Below, in pieces: positions 17,503-25,191 of a DNA stretch of 64,000 bases. The stretch is from assembly GCF_900091615.1 (NCBI RefSeq), contig NZ_FMIA01000002.1, forward strand, positions 3,534,001 through 3,598,000, in the 5' to 3' direction. Each line of letters opens with the position of its first letter. Position 1 is the first letter of the stretch. The translations under genes and the position numbers were made by a program. The notes beneath the pieces were generated by a model. The model had not been told where the DNA came from, searched no databases, and saw only the letters and a program-made list of their open reading frames with translations. The DNA comes from Micromonospora yangpuensis. GTDB lineage: Bacteria > Actinomycetota > Actinomycetes > Mycobacteriales > Micromonosporaceae.

Positions 17503-17542
17503 CCGAACCCGGACCGGGGCTGATCGGGCGCCTACCGCCCGG

Positions 17543-17983
17543 TCAGGGTTCCCCGGCGGCGGCGAGCCAGGCCGGCGGGGCGGGGCGGCGCAGGATCTCG
17601 GTCATCGCCGCCGCCTCGCCGTCGGGTTCCCCGTCCAGCCAGGCGTGGGCGTGGAAGCCCGTGCTCGGCGCGGTCACCCCGATCACCACCGTACGGGCGA
17701 TGCGCTGACCGCCGTACCAGCGTTGCAGGACCAGCGACCGCTCCAGGCAGTTGGCCTCGCTGCGACGCAGCGCGCCGAGCAGCACCGTCCGCTGCCCGGC
17801 GGCTCCGGGCGGCGGCGCCGGCAGGTGGACCTCGGCCATCGTCCGGCGGACGAGCTGCCGCCGGACCAGCCGCACCGACCGGACGGCCCAGAGCGCGGTA
17901 CGCACCGCCGGCATCCCGCCCCGACGATGCATCCGCAGCACCGCCCCGGGTGTCCGCACCATGCGGCGGACCAGGTCAGTCAC
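17543..17983 (-). CDS. McjB/B2-type transglutaminase-like cysteine peptidase, orphan
   Basis: Protein of 146 residues matching the lasso-peptide B2 leader-peptidase fold (McjB C-terminal domain). The key block is NCLERSLVLQRWYGG with Cys79, then GFHAHAWLDGEP with His111/His113 and an acidic residue nearby. The Cys-to-His spacing of 32 fits McjB. The N-terminus (about 1-50) is Arg-rich and hydrophobic. It starts with GTG (VTDLVRRMV) and has a weak ribosome site. Usual lasso partners (PqqD-like B1, Asn-synthetase-like cyclase, precursor) are absent from the window, so it is an orphan or works with a distant or unrecognised precursor. Family assignment is by motif. Confidence 0.75.
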   Translation of the reverse strand: MTDLVRRMVRTPGAVLRMHRRGGMPAVRTALWAVRSVRLVRRQLVRRTMAEVHLPAPPPGAAGQRTVLLGALRRSEANCLERSLVLQRWYGGQRIARTVVIGVTAPSTGFHAHAWLDGEPDGEAAAMTEILRRPAPPAWLAAAGEP

Positions 17984-18098
17984 GACCGGACCATCGGATC
18001 AGCTGTCGTACCGGGCACAGCGCGCAGAGCGTCCTAGGCAGCTGGGTCAGTCCGCACCCGGACCGCCCGCTGCCTGGCGCCACCTGTTCCACGCTGGT

Positions 18099-19100
18099 TC
18101 AACGAGTGGAGGACCGTTTCGGCTCGGTCACCGCCGGGCCGACCGGATGCCGGCGGAGCAGGGCGGCTGCCGTCCGGTGGGTGATCTGGTGGTGTTGCGC
18201 CGTGGTGAGGCCGGCGCGGGTGAGGGCGTCGACGACCCGGGTACGGTCGGCCGGGCGGTCGGGCACCGGCCAGTCACTGCCGGCCACCACGTGATCCGCG
18301 CCGAGCAGCTCCACGGCGAACCGGATCGCCGCCGGGGCGAAGCCCATCGTGTCGACGTACACGTGCCAGCGCTCCGTCGGCGCGACCCCGGCGGCGATCC
18401 GTTCCACGGCGTCGGAGCCGGCCGCCAGGTGCAGGCCGGCGGCGCCGAGCATCGGGAAGACCACCCGTAGACCGGGTACCGCGTCGAGGGTGCCGGCCCC
18501 CAGCAGCGCCAGCAGGCTCGCCGAGACGGCCGTACCCCGGGCCAGGGAGGTGCCGGGGCGGCCGAGCGGGCGCAGGTCGGCGGCGAGCGCGGCGGGGCTG
18601 ACCGGGTGGACGAAGACCACCAGCCCGGCCTCGGCGGCGGCCTCCAGGGTGGGCCGGCACCGCGGATCGTCCAGGTAGCGGCCCTGGTGGGCGCAGTCGA
18701 CCACGATCCCGCCGAGCCCGGCGGCGACGGCGTCGGCCACGGTACGGGCCCCGGCCCGTCCGGCGTAGGCGTCGACGGTGGCCAACCCGGCGAACCGGTC
18801 GGGGTTCGCGGCGACCACCTCGGCCAGGTGGTCGTTGAGCACGCCGACGGTCCGCGGGGTGATCGTCGTACCGTCGGGGGTGACCATCGCCGGTGGGGCG
18901 CTGAGCACCCGGCGGGTGATGCCGAGGCGGTCCATCCCGGTAAGCGTCGCCCCGACGTCGCCGACGGCCCGGGCCACCCGCCGCCAGGAACGGCGCAACT
19001 CGTCGCCGGCGCCGACCGGCACCACGGCCGGTACGCCCGGGGCCACGTGGTGGCTGTGGAAGTCGACAACCGGCACCGGTCCGGTCCCGGTCTCAGCCAT
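18099..19100 (-). CDS. Amidohydrolase-family metal-dependent hydrolase (ACMSD-like)
   Basis: Probable zinc hydrolase or decarboxylase of 333 residues with a TIM-barrel amidohydrolase-2 layout. It begins with metal-binding DFHSHHVAPG (the usual FHTHxxP type) and contains LATVDAYAG, GIVVDCAHQGRYLDDPR, VVFVHPVSPAA, the FPMLGAAGLHL His, and the late Asp in VVAGSDWPVPD. It is the last gene of the seven-gene operon, and its ATG overlaps the stop of the metallo-beta-lactamase gene by 8 nt. Substrate is unknown; relatives open or decarboxylate cyclic carboxylates. Confidence 0.8.
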   Translation of the reverse strand: MAETGTGPVPVVDFHSHHVAPGVPAVVPVGAGDELRRSWRRVARAVGDVGATLTGMDRLGITRRVLSAPPAMVTPDGTTITPRTVGVLNDHLAEVVAANPDRFAGLATVDAYAGRAGARTVADAVAAGLGGIVVDCAHQGRYLDDPRCRPTLEAAAEAGLVVFVHPVSPAALAADLRPLGRPGTSLARGTAVSASLLALLGAGTLDAVPGLRVVFPMLGAAGLHLAAGSDAVERIAAGVAPTERWHVYVDTMGFAPAAIRFAVELLGADHVVAGSDWPVPDRPADRTRVVDALTRAGLTTAQHHQITHRTAAALLRRHPVGPAVTEPKRSSTR

Positions 19101-19989
19101 CGGTGTGGAACACGTACCGGAAGGCGTCGCCGTCGCGGACGACCCGGCCGGCGGTGGGGACCGGGAAGTGGGCGGGGATGAGGATCGTCGCGGTGTCGGC
19201 GATCGAGTCGAGCAGCGCCCGACGCTGCGCGGCGGACCCGTGGCCGTCCACACAGTACCGGGTGCTCCACTCCGGGTGGGCCAGCTGCACGGCGTGGTGG
19301 ATGCCGTCGCCGGCGTAGACGGCCCGTTCGCCCCGCGAGGCGATCTCGACGAAGAGGTTGCCCGGGGTGTGCCCGAAGGCCGGCACGAGGCGTACCTCGG
19401 GGGTGAGGGTGAGGTCGGGGGCGACGAAGTCGAGGACTCCGGCGGTGTGCAGCGGCAGGACGCTGTCGGCGACGTAGTCGCCGGTGCGCTCCAGGCCCGC
19501 CCGCCCGCCGGGGCCGGTCCAGAAGTCGAACTCCTGTCGGGTCAGCAGGTAGCGGGCGTTGCGGAAGGACGGCACCCAGCCGTCGCCGTCGGCGGTGGTG
19601 GCGAAGCCGACGTGGTCGACGTGCAGGTGGGTCAGGACGACGGTGTCGACGTCGTCGGGGGTCAGGCCGAGCCGGGAGAAGTTGTCCCAGAAGGGCCGTT
19701 GTCGCAGGTGGAAGCCGGGCGAGGTGCGGACCTTGCCGTTGCCGCCACCGGTGTCCAGCAGGATCACCCGGTCGCCGGTCAGCACCAGCAGGGGCTGGAT
19801 GTTGAGCACGATCTGCCCGGTGGCGGCGTCCACGTGCGGTGGCTGCAGGTACCACGCGTCGGCCGGTTGGGGGTCCTCGTCGAGCTGCGGGAAGAACACG
19901 TGGGGCGCGGCGAGGTAGCGGGGCTCCTCGACCAGCGGGTGGATGGTGACGTCGCCGATCCGGATCGGGGCGGGCACGTCGAGGCTCAT
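19093..19989 (-). CDS. Metallo-beta-lactamase-fold hydrolase
   Basis: Hydrolase of 298 residues with the complete MBL zinc ligands: VLTHLHVDHVGF (HxHxDH near residue 120), a later His in LVPAFGHTPGN, and Asp in YAGDGIHHAVQL. LLDTGGGNGKV precedes the metal motif. Such enzymes cleave lactones, thioesters or esters. ATG at 19989 overlaps the ABC ATPase stop as ATGA, and its own stop overlaps the amidohydrolase start. Its place after an importer suggests it acts on the imported compound. No signal peptide, so cytoplasmic. Confidence 0.82.
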   Translation of the reverse strand: MSLDVPAPIRIGDVTIHPLVEEPRYLAAPHVFFPQLDEDPQPADAWYLQPPHVDAATGQIVLNIQPLLVLTGDRVILLDTGGGNGKVRTSPGFHLRQRPFWDNFSRLGLTPDDVDTVVLTHLHVDHVGFATTADGDGWVPSFRNARYLLTRQEFDFWTGPGGRAGLERTGDYVADSVLPLHTAGVLDFVAPDLTLTPEVRLVPAFGHTPGNLFVEIASRGERAVYAGDGIHHAVQLAHPEWSTRYCVDGHGSAAQRRALLDSIADTATILIPAHFPVPTAGRVVRDGDAFRYVFHTDG

Positions 19990-20789
19990 CGGGGTTCTCC
20001 TGGTTCGGGTACGCTCTCCGCGGCGACGAGCCGGAACACCTCGCTGCGCAGCGCGGCGAAGCGGGCGTCGGCGCGGGTGGTGGGCTGGTCGCGCTCGGTG
20101 GGCAGGTCGACGGTGAGGTCGGCGCGGATGGTGGCCGGCGCCCGGCTGAGCACGAGCACCCGCTCACCGAGGTAGACCGACTCGTCGATGTCGTGGGTGA
20201 CGAACAGCACGGTGATGCCCAGCCGCTGCCAGAGGGCCCGGACCAGGTCCTCCAGGTCGGCGCGGGTCTGGGCGTCGACCGCGGCGAACGGCTCGTCCAT
20301 CAGCAGGACCCGGGGTTCGCCGACGAGCGCCCGGGCGATCGCCACCCGCTGCTGCATCCCGCCGGAGAGCTGCCAGGGATAGGCGCGGGCGGCGTCGGCC
20401 AGCCCGACGGAGGTCAGCGCCGCCTCGGCCCGCCGGTGCCGCTGCGCGCGGGACAGCCGGCGGGGCAGCAACGGCAGGGCCACGTTGTCCCGGACGGTCT
20501 TCCACGGGTAGAGGCTGCGACCGTACTCCTGGAAGACCACGGCGAGCCCGGGCACCGGTCCGGTGACGGCGACCCCGTCGAGCAGGACCTGGCCGGCGGT
20601 CGGTGGGAGCAGTCCGGAGACCATCTTGAGCAGGGTGGACTTGCCGCCGCCGGAGGGGCCCACCACGCAGACGAACTCGCCGGCGGCCACGTCGAGGGTG
20701 AGCCCGTCGACGGCGACCACCGGCCGGGTGGACGAGGGGTAGACCTTGCGCAGCCGGTCGACGCGCAGCAGCGGCCCGGCGGCGGTCAC
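19986..20789 (-). CDS. ABC importer ATPase, NitT/TauT family
   Basis: Energy subunit of 267 residues, SsuB/TauB/NrtD-like. Walker A VGPSGGGKSTLLKM, Q-loop VFQEYGRSLYPW, signature LSGGMQQRVAIARAL, Walker B VLLMDEPFAAVD and switch His in LFVTHDIDES. The substitution Q-E-Y in the Q-loop segment is typical of the family. GTG start overlaps the upstream permease stop (GTGA), and the stop overlaps the MBL gene (ATGA). Works with the two permeases and the lipoprotein binding protein encoded upstream. Confidence 0.9.
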   Translation of the reverse strand: MTAAGPLLRVDRLRKVYPSSTRPVVAVDGLTLDVAAGEFVCVVGPSGGGKSTLLKMVSGLLPPTAGQVLLDGVAVTGPVPGLAVVFQEYGRSLYPWKTVRDNVALPLLPRRLSRAQRHRRAEAALTSVGLADAARAYPWQLSGGMQQRVAIARALVGEPRVLLMDEPFAAVDAQTRADLEDLVRALWQRLGITVLFVTHDIDESVYLGERVLVLSRAPATIRADLTVDLPTERDQPTTRADARFAALRSEVFRLVAAESVPEPGEPR

Positions 20790-21592
20790 GACGGGCTCCC
20801 GGTGGCCCGGCGCACCCCGTGGTGCCAGGCCAGCACCCGGCGTTCGACGACCTCGAGGGCCTTGGCGAGCAGGAAACCGAGCAGACCCAGGAAGATCATT
20901 CCACTCCACATCTCGGGCAGGGCGAAGCTGCGTTGGAAGCGCACCACCGCGTGGCCGAGGCCGTCGGTGCTGACCACCATCTCGCTGACCACCATGAGGA
21001 TGATCCCGATGCCGAGGGCCTGCCGGATGCCGGCGGCGATCTGCGGGGACGCCGAGGGCAGCACCAGGTGACCGAAGGTGGCCGTGCGGGACAGCCCGCA
21101 GACCCGGGCGGCGTCGAGCTGGAGCTGGTCGGTGCCGCGTACCCCGTCGACGGTGTTGAGCAGCACCGGCCAGAGGCAGCCGAACGCGATCACGGCGATC
21201 TTCATGGCGTCGCCGACGCCGACGAGCACCAGCAGCACCGGCACCAGGACCGGGGAGGGCAGCGCGCGGAAGAACGCCAGTGCGGGCTCCAGCAGCGTGC
21301 GCAACACCCGCGAGGAGCCGACGAGCAGTCCGGCGCCGACCCCGACCAGCACCGCGAGCAGCAGCCCGAGGGCGAAGCGACGCAGGCTGGGCAGGACGTC
21401 GAGCAGGAACCGGTCGGAGAACCAGACCCGCCCGAAGGCATCCAGGACGGTCGACAGCGGCGGGTAGAACGGGTTGGTGCTGCCGGCGCTGGCCACCCAC
21501 CACAGGGCCACCAGGAACACCGGCAGGCCGAGGGCGGTCAGCAGCCGACCGGCCCGGTGCCGCAGCGGGTGCCCCGAGGGTGTCGCGGTCAT
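20786..21592 (-). CDS. ABC importer permease, NitT/TauT family (second)
   Basis: Membrane permease of 268 residues with about six TM helices. It has YPPLSTVLDAFGRVW near the N-terminus and the EAA-type cytoplasmic loop DAARVCGLSRTATFGHLVLP, ending ASPQIAAGIRQALGIGIILM. ATG overlaps the stop of the first permease (ATGA). Presence of two different permeases means the channel is a heterodimer, whereas most SsuC/TauC systems have one gene. Confidence 0.88.
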   Translation of the reverse strand: MTATPSGHPLRHRAGRLLTALGLPVFLVALWWVASAGSTNPFYPPLSTVLDAFGRVWFSDRFLLDVLPSLRRFALGLLLAVLVGVGAGLLVGSSRVLRTLLEPALAFFRALPSPVLVPVLLVLVGVGDAMKIAVIAFGCLWPVLLNTVDGVRGTDQLQLDAARVCGLSRTATFGHLVLPSASPQIAAGIRQALGIGIILMVVSEMVVSTDGLGHAVVRFQRSFALPEMWSGMIFLGLLGFLLAKALEVVERRVLAWHHGVRRATGSPS

Positions 21593-22371
21593 CCGGTGGC
21601 CACCTCCCGACGTACCGAGACGTGCCAGTGCAGCAGCCGACGCTCGGCCAGCCGGACCAGCGCGTTCACGCCGACGCCGAGGACCCCGGTGACCAGGATC
21701 AGGCCGTACATGCCGGGGATGTCGGCACCGGCCTGGGCGAGCCAGATCTCCCGACCCAGTCCCGGGGAGCCGATCACCAGACCGGCGGTGACGGTGAGCA
21801 CCAACGCCACCGACGCGGCCAGCCGCAACCCGGTGACCAGGTACGGCAGCACGGTGGGCCAGACCAGGTGGCGCAGTTGGGCGAGGCGTCCCAGGCCGGC
21901 CGAGCGCGCCGCGTCGCGGGCGACCGGATCGACGTCGCGGACCCCGTAGAGCACCTGGATCAGCACCAGCCAGAAGCAGGCGTAGCCGACCAGGAAGAGG
22001 GTGGCGCCGAGGCCGGCACCGGCGAGCAGCACCACCAGCGGGATGAAGACCACCGACGGGATCGGGCGGAGGAAGTCGATGGTGGAGGCGGTGGCGGCCC
22101 GCAGCACGTCGATCGACCCGACGACCAGGCCCACGGCTACCGCCGCGACGACGGCGAGCAGCAGTCCGAGCGACCACCCTGCGACGGTGGCGCCGACGGT
22201 GCGCCACAGCTGCGGCCCGCCGGCCCGCTCGGCGAGTGCGGCGACGACGGTGCTCAGCGGCGGCAGGTGCTCGCCGGAGACCAGGCCGGCGCGGGGCACG
22301 ACCTCGAAGGCGACCGCGAGACCGGCCGCGCCGAGCAGACCGCGCAGCCGGTCGGCACGCGCGGCACTCAC
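21589..22371 (-). CDS. ABC importer permease, NitT/TauT family (first)
   Basis: Membrane permease of 260 residues, homologous in layout to the next gene. It opens VSAARADRLRGLLGAAG, has LPPLSTVVAALAERAGGPQ, and the EAA loop DAARSAGLGRLAQLRHLVWP followed by TVLPYLVTGLRLAASVALVL. GTG start overlaps the stop of the binding-protein gene (GTGA). The pairwise similarity to the second permease suggests an old gene duplication. Confidence 0.88.
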   Translation of the reverse strand: MSAARADRLRGLLGAAGLAVAFEVVPRAGLVSGEHLPPLSTVVAALAERAGGPQLWRTVGATVAGWSLGLLLAVVAAVAVGLVVGSIDVLRAATASTIDFLRPIPSVVFIPLVVLLAGAGLGATLFLVGYACFWLVLIQVLYGVRDVDPVARDAARSAGLGRLAQLRHLVWPTVLPYLVTGLRLAASVALVLTVTAGLVIGSPGLGREIWLAQAGADIPGMYGLILVTGVLGVGVNALVRLAERRLLHWHVSVRREVATG

Positions 22372-23360
22372 GGCAGTACGAGCGCGGAGAGGTCGGGCTT
22401 GGTGGTGATCACCTTGTCCCGCAGGGCGTAGTCGGCGAGCTTGTCGAGCGCGTCCACGCTCACCTCGTCCTGCCAACCGGTGATGGTGATCTTCGCGGCG
22501 AGTTCGGGCTTGATGGTGGTGAAGGTGGGGATGATCTCCCGGACCGCGGCCTCGTTGTCCCGGGCGTGGGCGAAGGACTCCCGTACCGCGCTGCGGAAGT
22601 CCCGCACCAGCTCCGGGTTCTTCTCGGCGAACGCGCCGGAGGTGAAGTACGCCGAGACGGTCAGGTCGTCGGCGAGGTCGCTGAAGCCCCAGCCGATCTC
22701 CTTCGCCCCCTGGCTCTTGGCCAGGGTGAGGAACGGCTCGACCAGCCAGGCGGCGTCGACCTTCCCGGCGGCGAGCGCGGCCGGCGCGTCGGGGAAGGGC
22801 AGTTCGAGCAGCTTGACGCTGGACTCGTCGCCGCCGTCGGCGCGTACCGCCTCGCGGGCGGCCGCGGCGGCGATGTTGGTCAGGCTGTTCGCCGAGACGG
22901 TCCGCCCGGCGAGCTGCCGGGGCCGGTCGATGCCGCTGTCGGCGGCGACCACCAGGGCGCCGTAGTCCTTGCCCGCGCCGCGCTGGCCGGTGGAGGCCGA
23001 GGCGGGCACGATCGCCTTGACGTCCAGGCCCTGCGAGGTGGCGGCGACCAGCGTGGTGAGGTCACCGGTGGCGATGTCGACCTTGCCGGCCAGCACCGAC
23101 GGGACCGAGAGCAGGTCGGCGTTGGTGGTGTCCCACTCCAGCGCGATCCGGTGTTTGGCGAAGATGCCCTGCTTCTCCCCCACGTAGAGCGCGGAGAGGT
23201 GGGACAGCGGCGAGGAGGCGATCCGCAGGGTCCGTACCCCGTCGGCGTCGGCGGCGGCGGTCGCGCCGGCCCCGTCGGCCGACCCGCAGCCGGCGGCCGC
23301 CAGGGCGAGCAGGCCGGCGAGCAGTCCGGCGGTACGGCGGCGGGCGGTGGTGCTGTTCAT
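22368..23360 (-). CDS. ABC importer substrate-binding lipoprotein (NMT1/SsuA type)
   Basis: Extracytoplasmic binding protein of 330 residues. A lipobox LALAAAGC ends a signal sequence at about residue 25. The mature domain begins RTLRIASSPLSHLSALYVGE (SsuA/THI5-like), with KQGIFAKHRIALEWDTT and VDIATGDLTTLVAA. The hinge parts are DRPRQLAGRTVSANSLTN and AALAAGKVDAAWLVEPFLTLA. This fold binds sulfonates, nitrate, thiamine precursors or aromatic acids, so the substrate cannot be read off. It is 46 nt after the aldolase gene and coupled to the permease genes. Confidence 0.88.
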   Translation of the reverse strand: MNSTTARRRTAGLLAGLLALAAAGCGSADGAGATAAADADGVRTLRIASSPLSHLSALYVGEKQGIFAKHRIALEWDTTNADLLSVPSVLAGKVDIATGDLTTLVAATSQGLDVKAIVPASASTGQRGAGKDYGALVVAADSGIDRPRQLAGRTVSANSLTNIAAAAAREAVRADGGDESSVKLLELPFPDAPAALAAGKVDAAWLVEPFLTLAKSQGAKEIGWGFSDLADDLTVSAYFTSGAFAEKNPELVRDFRSAVRESFAHARDNEAAVREIIPTFTTIKPELAAKITITGWQDEVSVDALDKLADYALRDKVITTKPDLSALVLP

Positions 23361-23406
23361 GGTGGGTGTCTCCAGTACGGGTGAGGGGTAGGGGTCTGGT
23401 CGGGGA

Positions 23407-24132
23407 TCAGAAGGCGAGCGGCTTCTCGTGCCGTGCGGCGGCCGGCAGGTCGGCCGGGCCACCGAGGGCGGTCGAGGCCAGGGTGGAGACCGCCGCCTCC
23501 TCGATGGCGACCACCAGCCGCGCGGCATGTCCGGCGTCGGTGCCGGCCACCAGCAGGCCGTGGTTGGCCAGCAGGACCGCCTGGGTACGCGGGTGCCGGG
23601 CGAAGGTGTCGACGATGCCCTGGACCGCCTCGGCACTGCCGCGGGGTCCCCAGGGCGCCACCGGCACGTCCACCGGCTGCCCGTGGACGATCAGTGCCTC
23701 GTAGCGGGCCGGTAACGGGGTGGCCGCGATGGCGTACCCGGTGGCCTGCGGCGAGTGGGTGTGGATGATCGCGCCGACGTCCGGACGCAGCCGGTAGACC
23801 TCGGTGTGCATCCGGGTGATGCCGGCGGTGAACCGACCCGGTTCACCGAGGACCACCCGGCCGTCGAGGTCGACCACCACCACGTCGGAGCTGATCACCC
23901 GCTGCCCGGCGGTCGGGTCACCGGCGGCCGGGGTGACCAGCAGGTCACCCCGGTTGAGCACGACGTGCTCCGGGGAGGCGGCGAGCCGGACGCTGATGTT
24001 GCCGTGCCCGCTGTGGGACATCACCCCGGCGGCGAAGAGGGTACGGACGGCGCGGACCAGGTCCGCTCGGGCCCGGTCGACGTCGGTGAGGTCGAAGGTG
24101 GTGTCGCCGGGCGACGGCTGCTCCACGGACAT
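23407..24132 (-). CDS. Class II aldolase/adducin-family protein
   Basis: Zinc-dependent aldolase or decarboxylase family, 241 residues, first gene of the operon. Family motifs are MSHSGHGNISVRL, the metal-binding IIHTHSPQATGYA and LLANHGLLVAG. A catalytic Glu equivalent is in ITRMHTEVYRLRPD. Relatives split phosphorylated sugars (fuculose-1-P, 5-methylthioribulose-1-P). ATG at 24132 has GGAAGG 6 nt upstream. Being co-transcribed with an importer and two hydrolases suggests it handles a product of the imported compound. The actual reaction is unknown. Confidence 0.82.
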   Translation of the reverse strand: MSVEQPSPGDTTFDLTDVDRARADLVRAVRTLFAAGVMSHSGHGNISVRLAASPEHVVLNRGDLLVTPAAGDPTAGQRVISSDVVVVDLDGRVVLGEPGRFTAGITRMHTEVYRLRPDVGAIIHTHSPQATGYAIAATPLPARYEALIVHGQPVDVPVAPWGPRGSAEAVQGIVDTFARHPRTQAVLLANHGLLVAGTDAGHAARLVVAIEEAAVSTLASTALGGPADLPAAARHEKPLAF

Positions 24133-24239
24133 GCTTGGCCTTCCCTGCCGGTTCCCCGTACGCGCGTCGGCGCACCGGTCACTGTCGGTGATCGGCGCAG
24201 GTCGGCGGCCGATCTCACCGAGGAGGCTAACCCATAAAA

Positions 24240-24256
24240 CCTATCTACTAAATAGG
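24240..24256. promoter_or_regulatory. AT-rich inverted repeat upstream of the importer operon
   Basis: CCTAT (24240-24244) and ATAGG (24252-24256) form an inverted repeat with a 7-nt spacer in an unusually AT-rich patch about 108 bp upstream of the aldolase start. It looks like an operator overlapping a promoter; TTTATGGGT next to it could hold a -10 for the minus strand. Which regulator binds it is not known. Confidence 0.45.
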
Positions 24257-24347
24257 GATTGAAAGTGAGGTGGATCATCTACCAACCGCGCTGACCTGGG
24301 CTGGAAGGAGGATTGACGGCGCAGCCGACGGCCGACCGCCGTGCGGA

Positions 24348-25058
24348 TCAGTCGTCGAGCAGCTCGCCCATCCGGACGATCTCGACGCGCTGCTCGGCGA
24401 CGACCGCGTCGGCGAACTCGCGCAGGGTCCGGTCCACACCGACCCTGAGCAGGTCGCGGGCCATCTCGACGGCCCCCCGGTGGTGCGCACCCATCATCTG
24501 CACGAACAACCGGTCGAAGTCCGCGCCCCGGGCGTCGGCGAGCCGCCGCAGCGCCGCCGCCGACTGCATGCCCCGCATCGTGGCGTGGTCGTGCCCGGCC
24601 ACCTCCCGAGGTAGACCCCGGGCGTCCAGCCAGCTCTCCAGCACCCCGATCTCCGGCCCCTGGGCGCTGCGGACCCGCTCGGCCAGGGCCCGCACCCGCG
24701 GGTCGGCCGCCCGCTGCGGGGCCAGCGCGGCCATCTCCAGGGCCTGGCCGTGGTGCGGGATCATCATCCGGACGAACCAGACGTCCAGCGCGGTGTAGCG
24801 GGGAGTCGCCGCGTCCCGCAGGGCCGAGCCGTCCATCGTGGCGGCCGGCCCACCGGGCAGACCGGGCACGATCACGGGCCGGTCCCCGCCGGCCGGTGGC
24901 GGTGGGCTGACCGACGGCGGGGTGCCGGCCGCCGTGCCGGACGCCGCGCCGGACGGGGCGGTGCCGACGGGTGCCGGTGGCCGGCGCAGGGCCACGAACG
25001 CGACCAGCAGCAGGACCGCGAGGACGGCCACCAGCGCCCCGGTACGTCGAGCGGTCAC
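24348..25058 (-). CDS. DUF305 domain-containing exported protein
   Basis: Ferritin-like DUF305 protein of 236 residues. A signal anchor (LVAVLAVLLLVAFVALR) is at about 8-24, then a Pro/Ala linker. The DUF305 domain has its paired His motifs FVRMMIPHHGQALEMAALA and FVQMMGAHHRGAVEMARDLL, likely metal-binding, plus a middle HDHATMRGM. GTG at 25058 is chosen with GGGAGGGG at good distance; a GTG at 25064 would sit on top of the site. Divergent from the LVIVD gene at 25192. DUF305 proteins are often near metal or redox genes; function unproven. Confidence 0.87.
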   Translation of the reverse strand: MTARRTGALVAVLAVLLLVAFVALRRPPAPVGTAPSGAASGTAAGTPPSVSPPPPAGGDRPVIVPGLPGGPAATMDGSALRDAATPRYTALDVWFVRMMIPHHGQALEMAALAPQRAADPRVRALAERVRSAQGPEIGVLESWLDARGLPREVAGHDHATMRGMQSAAALRRLADARGADFDRLFVQMMGAHHRGAVEMARDLLRVGVDRTLREFADAVVAEQRVEIVRMGELLDD

Positions 25059-25191
25059 CCGCACCCCTCCCGTCGGGGCCACCACGGACGGAGCCGGTGT
25101 CGCACAGTCCGTAACGCGGAGGACACCACATCGATGGCTATGATAGATATGGTGACGATACCGCCACACTCCGCATCGAAGGGTGTCGTCG

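Noticed and set aside
16888-18098. Complete lasso peptide gene cluster
   Set aside because: Only the B2-type gene is present; B1, cyclase and precursor were looked for in the flanks and not found.
18128-20167. 679-codon minus-strand open frame overlapping hydrolase genes
   Set aside because: Pro/Arg/Ser-rich shadow frame of the amidohydrolase and MBL genes.
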